Assembly: GCF_947623445.1 (NCBI RefSeq)
Contig: NC_135247.1
Coordinates: forward strand, 16,122,501-16,186,500
DNA from: Clavelina lepadiformis
Taxonomy: Eukaryota; Chordata; Ascidiacea; Aplousobranchia; Clavelinidae
Length of the DNA stretch: 64,000 bases
Reading direction: 5' to 3'
The position numbers and the translations under genes are program-made. Below are positions 62,430 through 64,000 of this stretch, in pieces. Every line of letters begins with the position of its first letter. Positions within the stretch are counted from its first letter, which is position 1. The notes under the pieces were generated by a model. It saw nothing but the letters and a program-made list of their open reading frames with translations, had not been told where the DNA came from and did not search any database.

Positions 62430-64000
62430 AGACAATGGAATGCGCACAAGCATGGTCGTATTTGTAAACGGCAAATAGCACCACGCGTGAGCAGTTTGTT
62501 TTTCTCCTTTTCGTCACTCGGTGCCGCTGCTGAGAGAAGGCACATCTACGAAGACGGCGGATCGAAAACACTTAGGCGTGTCTTAAAGTTTTTAGATACG
62601 GCGTTACACGTTGCAATATAGGACAATTACTCTCTGTGACGCAATAATCCTACGATTATCTCCACTGTGATGTCATACACCGTGCTTGTTAGACAACATA
62701 ATAATTAGCGCCGTGCACGATATTTTTCCAGTTTTTGTGTCCGTTTTGCCCATTTTATTCTATTACCTTTGCTATCTAGGGCTGGTGCCTTCATCTTTTT
62801 GGTGCATGGGTGAAATATTTTAAAATCAAATCGAAAATGTTTTGTTATAAGTTTTTGGTGAGAAATTTTCTCGCAAGGTGCCAAACTCCGTTATAATCTA
62901 GAGCTTTAGTGCCTGTATGTCAGCCTTCACAGAAATATTTTTGTCCGTTTTATGCTGTTTTCTATCACATCAATCATCGCAACGGATTGAAAGAGTTTTT
63001 GCTGCTACGTTTCTTTTTACGTTTCACAACAATCTTATAAATGTCTATCTTGCTGCTTTTGTTTTCCATTCTTCTTTGAACGTGTTTTAACTCTTTCACA
63101 ATCTATATGTTGACGTGTTTGTGCAGCAAAAGTTTTAACAACTGTTGCTGTCACTGGTTATTGTGCTAAACATGATATAGTGATGTTGATAAATTTATAA
63201 CTTCACATCAGTCCTAAGCAAGCGCTATGCAATTGAATTTTAGGTAAAACGCTTGCTTAATATCTCAAAAGATGGTTTTTAATTTCGAAATAACAGTTTT
63301 TTAACTTATTAGAGCTATCAAGTTTTGCACGCGTTTTCAAAGCAACCGATTTTAGCTATTGTGTAGTGTCGACATTAACACTATAAACTTTTTTTATTTT
63401 TAAATTTTTGCATTATCCATTAGTTGACGTTCTTACATAGTTGTAAGTTGCAGTTCTTGTTGGTTGAAACCGCTCGTTCGTAGCTTTCGTTACCGCTACA
63501 ATTTTTTCTTGTTTTTTGTCGCTGACTTCTGGTCTCGTGATTTTTTATTATGAACTGTGCCATGTGCCAGACAGTAAATTAAACACGTTGAAATGAACTT
63601 ATTTGTATTTGTATTTACTTTCCTGTCAACCTTTACGCATAAAATAATACAGACGTTAAATCAAGCCGCCAAAAGAGCTCTTTTTAAGACGCAATATATC
63701 AGATTATTGCAAGGATAAATTTTCGCTGCACATTCCAAGAATGCACCTATTTTTAATAACGTGGTTCTCGTTACTGAGATATTGTGCGAGATGCAATTTC
63801 GTGCCTTGGAACTAAAAGATAAATGCTGCCACTATTTTAGCGGAAAGAGTTGTGCGTTTGAAGCTAGATTTCACAGATTCCTTTTTAATCGAACTTAAAT
63901 GTTATAACATCGTAACGTAAACCTAACCTAAATTTACCTTCTAACTGCAATAAAATCTTAAAAAAGACTTTGCATACCCATTCTCCTTGCCTAACCGCCT
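62430..64000 (+). other. Cyclin E 3' UTR and downstream sequence
   Basis: T-rich sequence with no further gene recognised. Possible polyadenylation signals are ATTAAA at 63578-63583 and AATAAA at 63949-63954. Which one is used cannot be told from sequence. Confidence 0.4.

Overview
The window looks like nuclear DNA from an invertebrate chordate. The best guess is a solitary ascidian of the Ciona type. The evidence is AT-rich sequence, many short exons with GT..AG introns, single-copy relatives of vertebrate genes (RIPK1, TP53INP1/2, GNAS and cyclin E, each in vertebrate-like domain order), and many small non-autonomous DNA transposons. The species assignment is inference. No bacterial or viral genes, CRISPR arrays or rRNA were seen. 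I assembled six multi-exon coding genes by hand. In each, intron phases are consistent and the frame stays open from the first exon seen to the stop.

Layout. (1) 185-3444, plus: 3' part of a RIPK1-like kinase gene (end of kinase domain, linker, RHIM-like motif, death domain). (2) 4569-6518, minus: receptor A (signal peptide, CUB, LDLa, Thr-rich stalk, one membrane segment, short tail), convergent with gene 1. (3) 8549-11851, plus: receptor B with the same architecture. It is divergent from A, so the pair looks like an old inverted duplication around a 2 kb spacer. (4) 13400-17604, plus: TP53INP-family autophagy/stress gene behind a promoter-like stretch with CCAAT and a perfect CRE. (5) 17605-34467: 17 kb without a recognised coding gene, rich in small hAT-like and pogo/Tigger-like elements. 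(6) 34468-45514, plus: G protein alpha-s gene (GNAS) in 12 coding exons. (7) 45515-54634: intergenic, with an adjacent pair of hAT-like elements. (8) 54635-62429, plus: cyclin E in 10 coding exons, followed by 1.6 kb of downstream sequence.

How they relate. GNAS, cyclin E and TP53INP are conserved cell-signalling, cell-cycle and autophagy genes with no visible operon link. The left 12 kb is the most unusual part. A RIPK1-type protein with a RHIM-like VQVG core lies beside two related single-pass receptors. Both receptor tails carry a short motif resembling that core (V-N-L-E-V-N and V-E-V-G). A RHIM-linked receptor/kinase module is a testable hypothesis, not a demonstrated system.

The intergenic DNA holds at least nine small transposons whose terminal inverted repeats and target duplications can be read directly. 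Five are hAT-like with matching 8-bp duplications (three perfect), two are Tc1/mariner-type with TA duplications, and two have weak or degenerate duplications.
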